From assembly GCA_016703745.1 (NCBI GenBank), contig JADJBK010000006.1, positions 2,046,001-2,110,000 on the forward strand: a stretch of DNA of 64,000 bases. The letters are read 5' to 3'. This stretch comes from Nitrosomonas sp. GTDB taxonomy: Bacteria; Pseudomonadota; Gammaproteobacteria; Burkholderiales; Nitrosomonadaceae. The notes below the pieces were generated by a model. The model was not told where the DNA came from, searched no databases, and saw only the letters and a program-made list of their open reading frames with translations. Shown piece after piece: positions 34,935-44,542 of this stretch. The stretch's first letter is position 1, and each line of letters opens with the position of its first letter. The translations under genes were made by a program, and so were the position numbers.

Positions 34935-36215
34935 TTAAAGCCGCCAAACGTGATACCCGGCCTGCGCAAGGGTGTCTGTATCAAACTGCGATTTGACATC
35001 GATGAAGCAGCCGTGCTCAACCAGCTTGGTCTGTAATTCCAGTTGTGGTTTGCTGATAAATTCCTGATGCGCCACCGCAACAATCAGCGCATGGGCTCTT
35101 GGCAAATCTTCCCATGACTTGAGCGTAACGCCATATTCATGACTCGCTTCATCGCGCTCCGCGATCGGGTCATGCACATGCACATCCACGCCATAGTCCT
35201 GTAGTTCACGAATGACATCAGCAATTTTTGAATTTCTTAGATCCGGGCAATTTTCCTTGAACGTCAAGCCAAGCACATTGACTTGCGCACCTTTGACGTT
35301 GAAACCCGCTTTAATGATCTGTTTAACAGTTTGCTCCGCAACATATTTAGCCATGGAATCATTGATACGCCGACCGGCAAGAATAACCTGCGGCATGTAA
35401 CCGACCATTTCCGCTTTATGCGTCAAGTAATAGGGATCCACGCCGATACAGTGCCCTCCTACCAGACCTGGCCTGAAGGGCAGGAAGTTCCATTTAGTTC
35501 CTGCTGCCTTCAGAGTTTCCAGCGTATCAATACCCAATTTGTCAAAAATAATGGCAAGCTCATTCATCAACGCAATATTGAGGTCACGTTGAGTATTTTC
35601 GATCACCTTGGCAGCTTCGGCAACCTTAATACTGGAAGCACGGTGAACGCCCGCAGAAACCACACTTTCATAAAGCCTTGCGATCCGTTCCATCGATTCC
35701 ACGGAGTCGCCAGAAACCACCTTGGTGATCGTAGTCAATGTATGCTGTTTGTCACCAGGATTAATCCGCTCCGGCGAATAGCCAACATTGAAATCTGTCT
35801 TCCAGCGCATTCCAGAAAATTTTTCGAGTACCGGAATGCAGACCTCTTCAGTAGCACCTGGATAAACTGTGGACTCATAAATAACAGTTGCACCCTTTTT
35901 CATGTGTTTACCAACCGTCTCGCTGGCACGTTTCAATGCGGTAAAATCGGGCTGGTGCGCAAGATCTACCGGTGTTGGTACGGCAATGATAATAAAATCT
36001 GCGTGTGCCAGTTCTGCCGGATCAGCAGTAAATGTCAACTGTTTTGCCGCCGCAAACTCAACGGATGATACTTCACCGGTAGGATCAGACTGACATCGAT
36101 AACTGTCGATTTTATGTTGAGTGATATCAAAACCAATCGTATTGATTTTTTTACCAAATTCGATAGCAAGGGGTAATCCAACATATCCCAGTCCTACCAC
36201 GGCGACTATCTGCAT
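34935..36215 (-). CDS. UDP-N-acetylhexosamine 6-dehydrogenase (WbpO/TviB-like)
   Basis: A 426-residue nucleotide-sugar dehydrogenase that oxidises C6 of UDP-GalNAc or UDP-GlcNAc to the uronic acid. The Rossmann motif is VGLGYVGLPLA, the middle part has YESTVYPGATEE and YSPERINPGDK, and the catalytic Cys is in LVGGHCIGVDPYYL. The strongest resemblance is to TviB/WbpO rather than to UDP-glucose dehydrogenase. It is divergent from prsT and upstream of the epimerase. Confidence 0.9.
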   Translation of the reverse strand: MQIVAVVGLGYVGLPLAIEFGKKINTIGFDITQHKIDSYRCQSDPTGEVSSVEFAAAKQLTFTADPAELAHADFIIIAVPTPVDLAHQPDFTALKRASETVGKHMKKGATVIYESTVYPGATEEVCIPVLEKFSGMRWKTDFNVGYSPERINPGDKQHTLTTITKVVSGDSVESMERIARLYESVVSAGVHRASSIKVAEAAKVIENTQRDLNIALMNELAIIFDKLGIDTLETLKAAGTKWNFLPFRPGLVGGHCIGVDPYYLTHKAEMVGYMPQVILAGRRINDSMAKYVAEQTVKQIIKAGFNVKGAQVNVLGLTFKENCPDLRNSKIADVIRELQDYGVDVHVHDPIAERDEASHEYGVTLKSWEDLPRAHALIVAVAHQEFISKPQLELQTKLVEHGCFIDVKSQFDTDTLAQAGYHVWRL

Positions 36216-36518
36216 AAGCGTGTTCCTTGTCTGTCAAAATTTTAGGGATGAAATGATTTCTGCTGGTACGGCTGCCTGGAATCCTTGAGATAAAAAACAG
36301 CGCATTCAGAAAACAAAATAACCGATTATTTCGGGTTTAAGTTTAACATCAAAGCGTGAAATAACCGTTAATTACCAGAAACGCCCCTCCTGAAAACTGT
36401 GATATAACTGACACATTCCATCGTCGATGACGAAGTAATATTCCCGATGAATCTGTTGGTCTGATGTATTCTGCCAAAGAGACGTCCCCTGTCATTATAT
36501 TCACCAAGCGAGGTAAAA
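36216..36518. other. Intergenic region between divergent dehydrogenase and prsT
   Basis: About 300 bases with no gene that I can support. It must hold promoters for both directions. Before prsT an AGGT stretch near 36510 serves as ribosome binding site. I found no clear operator. Confidence 0.4.
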
Positions 36519-39305
36519 ATGAATCAGCCAGACAAAACCAGTATGCAGGCAAAACTTGGAACGACTTCAGCGCTAATACTAATTGCAGTTCTTATTCTTT
36601 CGGCATGCGGCCAGTCAAAGGATGCACAGGCATTGGTCGCCGAAGCAAAGCAGCACCAGCAAAAAGGAGATGATAAGGCAGCGATTATTCAGCTAAAAAA
36701 TGCGTTACAGCTTAGCCCCGACGATGCGGAAATACGCTTTCTACTTGGCGCCCTCCATAACAAGGAAGGTAATATTCAAGCAGCCGAGAAAGAATTAAGT
36801 CAAGCGCTACGTCTTGGAATGGACGCCACCAAGGTGTTACCTGAATTAGGGCAAACCTGGCTAGGAACCGGGCAATTCCAGAAGCTGCTTGATGAAACTG
36901 ATAAGCTGGACAATCTGGAAAACCAGGTAGATCTGCTGGTACTACGTGGCAATGCGTTACTGGCACTGGGAAAATTTCAGGAAGCCAAAGAAATGTTCGA
37001 ACAGGTGCTGAAAGATAATTCTGGCCAGGTAGACGCCCTGATCGGCATGGCCCGATATTCGCTTACTCAGAATAATCTCGAAGCTGCCATGAACTTTACT
37101 GATGATGCCGTAACACGCAATCCGCAAAATAGTGATGCTGCCCTATTCAAGGGTGACCTGTTACGGGCACAGGGCAGGACTGCCGAAGCACTGACGCTCT
37201 ATGAAAAAGTCATCTCGTTGCAACCAGATGCCGTAGCGGCCTATATTAATCGCGCAACTATTTTGATTGGCGACAAAAAATTTGAAACCGCCCAGGCAGA
37301 TTTAAAAACCGCGCTCAAGCTCTCACCTGGAAGCCTGGCTGTCAGCTACGCACAAGCACTACTGGATTTCAGCCAGAACAAACATGAAGCTGCCCGGGAA
37401 ATGCTGCAACAAATTCTCAGCGCGGCCCCGGGGCACATGCCGAGCGTCCTGTTAATGGGCGCGACACAATTCGCACTTGGATCGTATGCCCAGGCACACC
37501 AGCAAGTAGAAACCTACCTCAAGTCCATCCCTAACAACCTGTACGCCATCAAATTGATGGCGTCGATTCAGCTTAAAAACAATCAAGCCAAACAGGCGGT
37601 AGTCACACTGACTCCCGCACTCAATGCCGCACAACAGGATCCACAATTGCTCGCCCTGGCCGGCGAAGCCTACATGCGAGCCGGTGATTTCACCAAGGCA
37701 ACCGAATATTTTGAAAAAGCCGATGCCTTAATTCCGAATAATGCCGAACTGCATACTGCCATGGCCATGAGCAAGCTGGCGCAAGGAGACAGTAAAAGTG
37801 CGATAGCCGACCTGGAAATGGCCACCCAGCTGGATAGCGAGTCTGGCCGGGCCGGAGTCATGCTGGCTATGACCCATTTACAACGTAAAGAATACGATAA
37901 AGCGCTGGAGGCTGTTGCTGCACTCCAGGCCAACCAACCTAACAACCCCTTGTTTCACAATTTACAGGGCGGCATTTATCTGGGTCAACAAAATCTGGCC
38001 AAGGCACGCGCCAGTTTTAACCAGGCAGTCACGTTACAGGCCGATTATTTTCCTGCTATCGTTAATCTGACCAGACTCGATATGCAGGAAAACAATCCCA
38101 GTGCGGCGCGCGCGCGCCTGACCGCCGTCTTGCAAAAAGACAAAAAACACTTACAGGCCATGCAAACGCTGGCTGGAATTGCCCTTGCACAAGGCGACAA
38201 TGACGTGGCAACCCGCTGGATGGAACAGGCAAGTGAAGCCAATCCGGATAACCTGGCGGCTGCGTTGCAACTGGGACTGCACTATCTGCGTGTTGATCAA
38301 CCCAAGAAATCGCTGGCACTCGCCAAAAAACTGCAGATCGCCCATGGTGAAAATCTCAGCGTTATAGAGTTACTGGCACGCGCATCCCTTGGCAATAATG
38401 ACAAGGAAGCCGCGCTCGACAATTTCCAGAAACTTGCTGCACGTATGCCAGATTCCGCGCCTGCTCAACTACAACTGGCACAACTGTATGTTGCCATGCA
38501 GGATAACAAGGCGGCTGAAGCGGCACTTAAAAAAGCCCTGACAATCCAACCCGATCTGGTCGAAGCCAAAATTGCTCAGGCACGCCTCGCCGCCCAGGCT
38601 GGCCACGAAGATCAGGCGCTCAAAATCACACGGGGAATTCAGCAACAACAGAATAAGCTGGCAGTTGGATTCGAGCTGGAAGGAGATTTGTTGAGCCAGA
38701 AAGATGCCGCCGCTGCAGCCAAGGCTTATGACAAGGCATTGACAAATCAAGAAAGTAGTCAGTTAATGATCAAACTGCATGAAGCGCTGACGCGCAGTAA
38801 AAATGAAAAACAGGCTGAAAAACGTATCAATGATTGGCTCAAGAAACACCCGACAGATGCGATCACCCGCACCTATCTGGCGGGTATTCATCTTGCCAAA
38901 AAGCAATATGACCCGGCAATCAAGCAATATCAGGCCATTTTGGCACAGCATCCCGAACATGCCGCCACATTAAACAATCTGGCCTGGATTTATCAGCAAC
39001 AGAAAAATCCGGCAGCCCTGGAATTTGCTGAAAAAGCCCATCAGCAGGCACCTGGTGCGCCAGCAATCATGGACACCCTTGGCTGGATTCTAATCGAGCA
39101 GGGACAAGCTCAGCGCGGCGTCACGCTACTGGAAAAAGCCGTTTCGATATTGCCGGAAGCTGCAGAAATCCGCTATCACTATGCAGTCGGCCTCAGTCGG
39201 GCCGGCGACCAATCCAAAGCGCGCAAGGAACTGGAACATCTGCTGGCAAACGAACAGCCTTTCCCACAACGGGAAGAAGCGCGCAAATTGCTGGATACAC
39301 TCTGA
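36519..39305 (+). CDS. prsT: PEP-CTERM/XrtA-system TPR lipoprotein PrsT
   Basis: A 928-residue protein with a lipobox (ILSACG, after a hydrophobic segment ending near residue 31) followed by about 20 tetratricopeptide-like repeats to the end. The repeats show the W/L-x2-L/I/Y and A-G-E/D pattern (KGDDKAAIIQLKNALQLSPD, then many similar). The length and first repeats match the PrsT family found in exopolysaccharide clusters of organisms with exosortase A. PEP-CTERM-type proteins are encoded at 47783 and 52135, but no exosortase is in the window. The neighbouring UDP-sugar genes support a role in exopolysaccharide assembly or export. Confidence 0.88.
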   Translation: MNQPDKTSMQAKLGTTSALILIAVLILSACGQSKDAQALVAEAKQHQQKGDDKAAIIQLKNALQLSPDDAEIRFLLGALHNKEGNIQAAEKELSQALRLGMDATKVLPELGQTWLGTGQFQKLLDETDKLDNLENQVDLLVLRGNALLALGKFQEAKEMFEQVLKDNSGQVDALIGMARYSLTQNNLEAAMNFTDDAVTRNPQNSDAALFKGDLLRAQGRTAEALTLYEKVISLQPDAVAAYINRATILIGDKKFETAQADLKTALKLSPGSLAVSYAQALLDFSQNKHEAAREMLQQILSAAPGHMPSVLLMGATQFALGSYAQAHQQVETYLKSIPNNLYAIKLMASIQLKNNQAKQAVVTLTPALNAAQQDPQLLALAGEAYMRAGDFTKATEYFEKADALIPNNAELHTAMAMSKLAQGDSKSAIADLEMATQLDSESGRAGVMLAMTHLQRKEYDKALEAVAALQANQPNNPLFHNLQGGIYLGQQNLAKARASFNQAVTLQADYFPAIVNLTRLDMQENNPSAARARLTAVLQKDKKHLQAMQTLAGIALAQGDNDVATRWMEQASEANPDNLAAALQLGLHYLRVDQPKKSLALAKKLQIAHGENLSVIELLARASLGNNDKEAALDNFQKLAARMPDSAPAQLQLAQLYVAMQDNKAAEAALKKALTIQPDLVEAKIAQARLAAQAGHEDQALKITRGIQQQQNKLAVGFELEGDLLSQKDAAAAAKAYDKALTNQESSQLMIKLHEALTRSKNEKQAEKRINDWLKKHPTDAITRTYLAGIHLAKKQYDPAIKQYQAILAQHPEHAATLNNLAWIYQQQKNPAALEFAEKAHQQAPGAPAIMDTLGWILIEQGQAQRGVTLLEKAVSILPEAAEIRYHYAVGLSRAGDQSKARKELEHLLANEQPFPQREEARKLLDTL

Positions 39306-39471
39306 TTTATAAACCCACGAAACCGTAGCCCGCTTTACCGGCAGTCTGGGAACTCATTCCGAGCTTTCCAGACTGTTAAACGCCTCTTTCTCATTTCCTG
39401 TTTGGATCATGCTGGAATGACGGCGAATGATACAATCACTCATCATTCCTGTTCGTTCAATGAGGAGTCGC

Positions 39472-41442
39472 ATGGCTACAATCGAATCCATTCTGCATGA
39501 AAAACGTGTGTTCCCACCCGGTGACGAGTTTGTCCAACACGCTAATGTTTCTGGTTTAGAGGCTTATCAGGCGTTATGTAATGAAGCACAGCAGGATTAT
39601 TCGGCGTTCTGGGCAAGACTGGCACGGCATCATATCGATTGGCATACTCCATTCACGCGCGTATTGGATGAAACTGACGCGCCATTCTACAAATGGTTCG
39701 ACGATGGCCAACTCAATGTATCGTGGAATTGTCTGGATCGACATCTTGCCACGAATGGGAACAAAACCGCGATCATCTTCGAATCTGATGAGGGGGTAGT
39801 TGCGCGTTGCAGTTACCGGGAATTACATGCACAGGTCTGCCGGTTTGCCAATGGCCTGAAATCCCTTGGCGTCAAAACCGGTGACCGCGTGCTGATTTAC
39901 ATGCCGATGCGTATCGAGGCGGTGGTGGCCATGCAGGCATGTGCGCGCATTGGTGCGATTCATTCAGTGGTTTTCGGTGGTTTTTCGGCAAAAAGTGTGC
40001 ATGAGCGCACGATTGACGCAGGTGCCTGCGTCATTATCACAGCAGACGAGCAAACACGTGGTGGCAAGCAGCATGCACTGAAAGCAACGGTTGATGAGGC
40101 GCTGGCGATGGGTGGCGCTGATTGTGTACATGCCGTCGTCGTTTATCGCCACACCAGCGCCACGATTGCATGGAATGCGTCTCGCGACCACTGGTGGCAC
40201 GAGCTGACGGAGAATCAATCTGCCGAATGCGACCCCGTGTGGGTCAGCGCCGAACATCCCTTGTTTACCCTGTATACCTCGGGTTCGACCGGCAAGCCCA
40301 AAGGCGTGCAGCACGCCTCGGCGGGTTATCTGCTGGGCGCGATGGTCAGCATGCAATGGATTTTTGATTTCAAGCCAGACGATGTATTCTGGTGCACAGC
40401 GGATGTCGGCTGGATTACCGGTCATACCTATGTTGCTTATGGCCCGCTGGCGATGGGCGGGACACAGGTCATCTTCGAGGGCGTGCCCACCTACCCCGAT
40501 GCGGGGCGCTTCTGGAAAATCATCCAGAATCATCGCGTTTCAATCTTTTACACCGCACCCACTGCCATTCGCTCGCTGATCAAGCTGGGGGCGGATTTAC
40601 CTGCGCAGTATGATTTGTCATCCCTGCGGTTGCTGGGTTCGGTGGGAGAGCCGATCAACCCGGAGGCATGGATGTGGTATTACACAGTAGTGGGTCAGTC
40701 GCGCTGTCCGATTGTCGATACCTGGTGGCAAACCGAGACGGGCAGTCACATGATTGCGCCAACACCGGGGGCGATTGCGCTCAAACCGGGTTCCTGCACC
40801 TTTCCGTTACCCGGCATCGATGCTGCCGTGGTCGATGAGGCGGGGCATGCTGTTCCGCCTGGGCAAGGCGGTTTTCTGGTGATCAAACGCCCTTTCCCCT
40901 CGCAATTGCGCACCTTGTGGAATGATCCGGATCGCTTCAGGCAGACTTATTTCCCGCAGGATATTGCTGGTGGCCGCTACTACCTCGCAGGGGATTCCGC
41001 GCAACGCGATAATGATGGCTATTTCTGGATTATGGGGCGTACTGATGATGTGCTGAATGTTTCCGGTCACAGATTGGGCACGATGGAGATCGAATCAGCG
41101 CTGGTTGCCAATTCACTGGTCGCGGAAGCCGCCGTTGTCGGCAAACCCCATGAAATCAAGGGGGAAGCAATCGTCGCATTCGTGGTGCTGAAGGGCAGTC
41201 GGCCTCAGGGAGAGCAAGCTGTCGAGATTACAGCCACGCTGCGTGACTGGGTTGCCAGGGAAATTGGCCCGATTGCCCGTCCCGATGAAATTCGTTTCGG
41301 TGACAATCTGCCAAAAACCCGCTCCGGAAAAATTATGCGGCGGTTGCTGCGTGCTTTGGCCAGAGGGGAGAGCATTACTCAGGACACATCCACGCTGGAA
41401 AATCCAGCCATACTCGAACAACTCAGTCAATCAACACGCTAA
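39472..41442 (+). CDS. acs: Acetyl-CoA synthetase
   Basis: A 656-residue acyl-adenylate-forming enzyme making acetyl-CoA from acetate, ATP and CoA. Motifs: the P-loop YTSGSTGKPKG, the acetate pocket WWQTETGSHM, the hinge region GRTDDVLNVSGHRLGT and the catalytic Lys in TRSGKIMRR, which is also the acetylation site. The ATG at 39472, behind GAGGAGTCGC, is chosen. Propionyl-CoA synthetase is an alternative name, but the WWQTETG pocket and length favour Acs. It is followed 3 bases later by an MBL-fold gene. Confidence 0.9.
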   Translation: MATIESILHEKRVFPPGDEFVQHANVSGLEAYQALCNEAQQDYSAFWARLARHHIDWHTPFTRVLDETDAPFYKWFDDGQLNVSWNCLDRHLATNGNKTAIIFESDEGVVARCSYRELHAQVCRFANGLKSLGVKTGDRVLIYMPMRIEAVVAMQACARIGAIHSVVFGGFSAKSVHERTIDAGACVIITADEQTRGGKQHALKATVDEALAMGGADCVHAVVVYRHTSATIAWNASRDHWWHELTENQSAECDPVWVSAEHPLFTLYTSGSTGKPKGVQHASAGYLLGAMVSMQWIFDFKPDDVFWCTADVGWITGHTYVAYGPLAMGGTQVIFEGVPTYPDAGRFWKIIQNHRVSIFYTAPTAIRSLIKLGADLPAQYDLSSLRLLGSVGEPINPEAWMWYYTVVGQSRCPIVDTWWQTETGSHMIAPTPGAIALKPGSCTFPLPGIDAAVVDEAGHAVPPGQGGFLVIKRPFPSQLRTLWNDPDRFRQTYFPQDIAGGRYYLAGDSAQRDNDGYFWIMGRTDDVLNVSGHRLGTMEIESALVANSLVAEAAVVGKPHEIKGEAIVAFVVLKGSRPQGEQAVEITATLRDWVAREIGPIARPDEIRFGDNLPKTRSGKIMRRLLRALARGESITQDTSTLENPAILEQLSQSTR

Positions 41443-41445
41443 AAA

Positions 41446-42423
41446 ATGATGCCAACCGATTTTCAGGCTATTCCTGCCATCACTGATTACGCAACAGGCA
41501 TCAGCGTGATCGATGCCCAATATCATCGTCCAGGGCGGGCCGCGATTCATCTGTTGGTCGAAAATGGCGTGGCGGCACTGATCGATACCGGTACGCGCTT
41601 TTCAGTTCCAGGCGTGATGGCGGTGCTCGCACAGAAAAATATTGCGCCCGAACAGGTTGCCTATGTCTTTCTGACGCATATTCATCTTGACCATGCCGGT
41701 GGTGCGAGCGAATTCATGCACCAGCTACCGAATGCGCAACTGGTGGTGCATCCACGTGGCGCCGCGCACATGATCAACCCGGTAAAGCTGGTTGCGGGCG
41801 TAATGGCGGTTTATGGCGAAGCAGCATTCCGGCGGATGTATGGTGAAATCGAACCCATTGCTGCTGAACGTGTCATTGAGGCGCCGGACGGAACAATCAT
41901 TGAACTTGGTGGCCGACCACTGCTGTTGCTCGATACGCCCGGACATGCGCGGCATCATTACTGCATTCATGATGCGTGCAGCGAATCTATTTTTAGCGGC
42001 GATACCTTTGGGGTGTCTTACCGTGAATTGGATGTCGATGGACTGGAGTTCGTTTTCCCCACAACCTCGCCGGTACAATTCGATCCACAGGCGGCGCATG
42101 CCTCGGTTGACCGACTGATGGCACTGCAGCCCCGTCAGGCGTTTCTCACACACTTTGGCCGGATCCGGCATCTGGAACATCATGCCGTGCAGATGCACGA
42201 GTTAATCGATGCTTTCGTCGAAATTGCCCGCAAGGCATCAACCCACCCAGAACGGCACGCCAGCATGGTCGAGGCGTTAAATGCGTTACTGTTGCAGAAG
42301 CTGACTGTGCATGGCTGTACGCTGTCAACCGCCGCAATCACATCTTTGCTGAAAACTGATATCGAACTGAACGCGCAAGGGCTGGCAATCTGGCTGGATC
42401 ATGCCGCCGCGAAGGCATCATAA
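41446..42423 (+). CDS. MBL-fold metallo-hydrolase
   Basis: A 325-residue metallo-beta-lactamase-fold protein. The metal-binding motif THIHLDHAGG is followed by a second His in TPGHARHHYC, an Asp in FSGDTFG and a further His in FLTHFGRIRH, so a binuclear zinc or iron site should form. About 70 C-terminal residues beyond the core are helical. The substrate is unknown; thioester or phosphodiester hydrolysis are family options. Only 3 bases separate it from acs, so the two are co-transcribed and a role near acyl-CoA metabolism is possible. Confidence 0.8.
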   Translation: MMPTDFQAIPAITDYATGISVIDAQYHRPGRAAIHLLVENGVAALIDTGTRFSVPGVMAVLAQKNIAPEQVAYVFLTHIHLDHAGGASEFMHQLPNAQLVVHPRGAAHMINPVKLVAGVMAVYGEAAFRRMYGEIEPIAAERVIEAPDGTIIELGGRPLLLLDTPGHARHHYCIHDACSESIFSGDTFGVSYRELDVDGLEFVFPTTSPVQFDPQAAHASVDRLMALQPRQAFLTHFGRIRHLEHHAVQMHELIDAFVEIARKASTHPERHASMVEALNALLLQKLTVHGCTLSTAAITSLLKTDIELNAQGLAIWLDHAAAKAS

Positions 42424-42475
42424 GCAAGCGGCTATTTTAATTCGTTCGGCAGACAATTCAACGGGGTAATACCGA

Positions 42476-42712
42476 ATGCAGTGGATAATCCGGCTGATAA
42501 TAATCAGTTTGACTGCGGGTTGGCTGGTACTCTCGTTGCTGCTGTTCATCTTTCAGTCCAGCTTGATCTGTTTTCCGGACAAGGTAGTTCATTCAGCCCT
42601 GGCAGCCCAGGGTCTTCCCCACGAGGACAGCACACTCGCCACAGTCGATGGATTAAATCGATTCATCGGTCAATATTTTAGACGTGAAGCCACTTACATT
42701 GACACTCCATGA
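42476..42712 (+). CDS. Short membrane protein resembling the N-terminus of an alpha/beta hydrolase
   Basis: A 78-residue frame: a transmembrane segment (about residues 4-27), then LICFPDKVVHSALAAQGLPHED and TVDGLNRFIGQYF. This resembles the first 70 residues of membrane-anchored alpha/beta hydrolases, where FPDR and DG precede the catalytic core. The rest of a hydrolase is absent and the frame closes at a TGA overlapping the ATG of the next gene. It is either a truncated remnant or a real small protein coupled to the transporter. I cannot decide between them. Confidence 0.45.
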   Translation: MQWIIRLIIISLTAGWLVLSLLLFIFQSSLICFPDKVVHSALAAQGLPHEDSTLATVDGLNRFIGQYFRREATYIDTP

Positions 42713-43341
42713 ACATTCTTAGCCTGATCGAACGCGCCGGTAACCGCCTGCCCCATCCCGCAAGCCTGTTTTTTCTTGGGCTTTGCTGCGTTATGGCACT
42801 GTCCTGGCTGGCGTTTACCCTGAATTGGAGTGTGATTCATCCAGCAAGTGGGGTAAATCTGTCCGCCCGCAATCTCATTTCCCGCGATGGTGCATGGTGG
42901 CTGTTAAGCCACCTAGTGGACAATTTCATTAAATTTCCGCCACTGGCAATCGTACTGGTCGGAATGCTGGGTATCGGCATGGCGGAGCGTACCGGGCTGT
43001 TGTCAACGATTCTGAGACTGGTCATCGCACGCACGCCCCAGGCAATGCTAACGCCTGTTACCCTGTTTCTGGGCATTATGTCATCACTTGCCGTAGATGC
43101 CGGTTATGTCGTATTACCCCCCATTGCAGCAGCACTTTATCTGGCAGCGGGCAGATCACCGCTGGTTGGCATTGCAGTCGCTTTCGCCGGGGTCTCAGCC
43201 GGGTTTAGCGCAAATCTGTTCATCACTGCAATCGATCCGCTGCTGGCGGGGTTTACCCAGAGTGCTGCAACCATTCTCGTGCCAGATTACCAGGTTCCAG
43301 TAACTGCCAACTGGTGGTTTATGATCACATCCACTCTGGTG

Positions 43342-43345
43342 CTAA
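43342..43345 (+). repeat. Target-site duplication CTAA, left copy
   Basis: CTAA directly precedes the left inverted repeat GGAACCTCTG and is repeated at 44539-44542. A four-base duplication of the YTAR type is characteristic of the IS5 group. Confidence 0.88.
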
Positions 43346-44538
43346 GGAACCTCTGATTAATTCCCCGCAAGTAATATAATTCTGCATCAAACTTTTTCGA
43401 GAAGCTATTCATGAAACCTTACCAACAGATGAGTTTTGCTGATGCCGAATACGCCAATAAGGGCAAAGTCACGCGCCGCGAGAAGTTTCTCGATCAACTT
43501 GATGGATTATTGCCTTGGCAGGCTATGATTGATGTTATTGAACCACACTATGCGCCAGGCAATGGGCGTGGCCGCAAACCATTTGCCTTGGAATTGATGC
43601 TGCGCGCGCATGTTGCGCAAATTATCTACAACTATTCCGATCCGGGCATGGAAGATGCGCTGTATGAGATTGAATCACTGCGCCGTTTTTGCGGCATTCG
43701 TCTGGAAGCCGTGCCGGATGAAAGCACCATTTTGCAATTTCGGCATTTACTGGAAAAACACGGGTTAATGGATCAGATCTTCCAGGTCATCAACCAAACG
43801 CTGGGTGAGCGTGGGTTGTTCTTGAAAGCCGGCACCATCGTCGATGCCAGCCTGATTGCCGCGCCGACTTCAACCAAAAATAAGAGCCGGTCGCGTGATC
43901 CAGAAATGCATTCCAGCAAAAAGGGCAATCAATGGTTTTTCGGCAGCAAGTTTCATATCGGCGTCGATCATGAAACCGGGTTGGTGCATACGCTCAAAGT
44001 AACCTCGGGGCATGTCAGCGACGTTGCCGAAGCCGCCGCCCTGCTGCATGGCGAGGAACAGTTTGTTCATGGCGATGCCGGATATCAGGGGCTGGATAAA
44101 CGCCCGGAGATGCCGGCGGAAAGCCCTCCAGCCTGCGTGATCGCGATGCGTCCGGGCAAACTGGCCAGGCTCACGAAAGACGATTCCGGGGCGGCTCAAC
44201 TACTGCGCGGTGCCGCCCGTGAGCTGGCGAAACGCCGCGCCAAAGTCGAACACGTGTTTCGGGATATCAAAATCCGCTTTGGGTATGCTAAAAATCGCTA
44301 TCGCGGCCTGGCCAAAAATGCGGCCCGTTTGACCTTCCTGACAGCCATTGCCAACGTCATCCGTGGTGATGCTTATGAACGTCGATGTCTTGTTGCGTCT
44401 GAAATTTGAAAACAAGCCAGTAAATGAGCTTGTTTCCAGAGAGGAACGGCTGTTTTCATAAAAATCAGCGTCACTATTTGAAGTAGTGGTCAGTTTTTGA
44501 GTGACTGCCGTTCAGAATGTTTGTTTTTCAGAGGTTCC
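43346..44538 (+). mobile_element. Intact IS5-family insertion sequence
   Basis: A 1193-bp element with terminal inverted repeats beginning GGAACCTCTG on both ends (left GGAACCTCTGATTAATT, right as reverse complement GGAACCTCTGAAAAACA), a 4-bp CTAA duplication and one full-length transposase. It interrupts the AbgT-type gene in the same orientation. A relic of the same type of end lies at 9036-9060. Confidence 0.93.
43411..44409 (+). CDS. IS5-family transposase
   Basis: A 332-residue DDE transposase, full length. The N-terminus (MKPYQQMSFADAEY) and the core RFCGIRLEAVPDESTILQFR are typical of the IS5 group. The catalytic residues lie in IVDASLIAAPTS (Asp), VHGDAGYQGLDKR (Asp) and the KVEHVFRDIKIRFGYAKNRYRG segment (Glu with the following Y-x-R). 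It should be active, in agreement with the clean insertion around it. Confidence 0.93.
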   Translation: MKPYQQMSFADAEYANKGKVTRREKFLDQLDGLLPWQAMIDVIEPHYAPGNGRGRKPFALELMLRAHVAQIIYNYSDPGMEDALYEIESLRRFCGIRLEAVPDESTILQFRHLLEKHGLMDQIFQVINQTLGERGLFLKAGTIVDASLIAAPTSTKNKSRSRDPEMHSSKKGNQWFFGSKFHIGVDHETGLVHTLKVTSGHVSDVAEAAALLHGEEQFVHGDAGYQGLDKRPEMPAESPPACVIAMRPGKLARLTKDDSGAAQLLRGAARELAKRRAKVEHVFRDIKIRFGYAKNRYRGLAKNAARLTFLTAIANVIRGDAYERRCLVASEI

Positions 44539-44542
44539 CTAA
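44539..44542 (+). repeat. Target-site duplication CTAA, right copy
   Basis: The second CTAA, directly after the right inverted repeat. It pairs with 43342-43345 and opens the downstream half of the split transporter gene. Confidence 0.88.

Noticed and set aside
39343..39374. Terminator between prsT and acs
   Set aside because: AGTCTGG/CCAGACT pair over an 18-base loop without a T-run, which is too weak to call.
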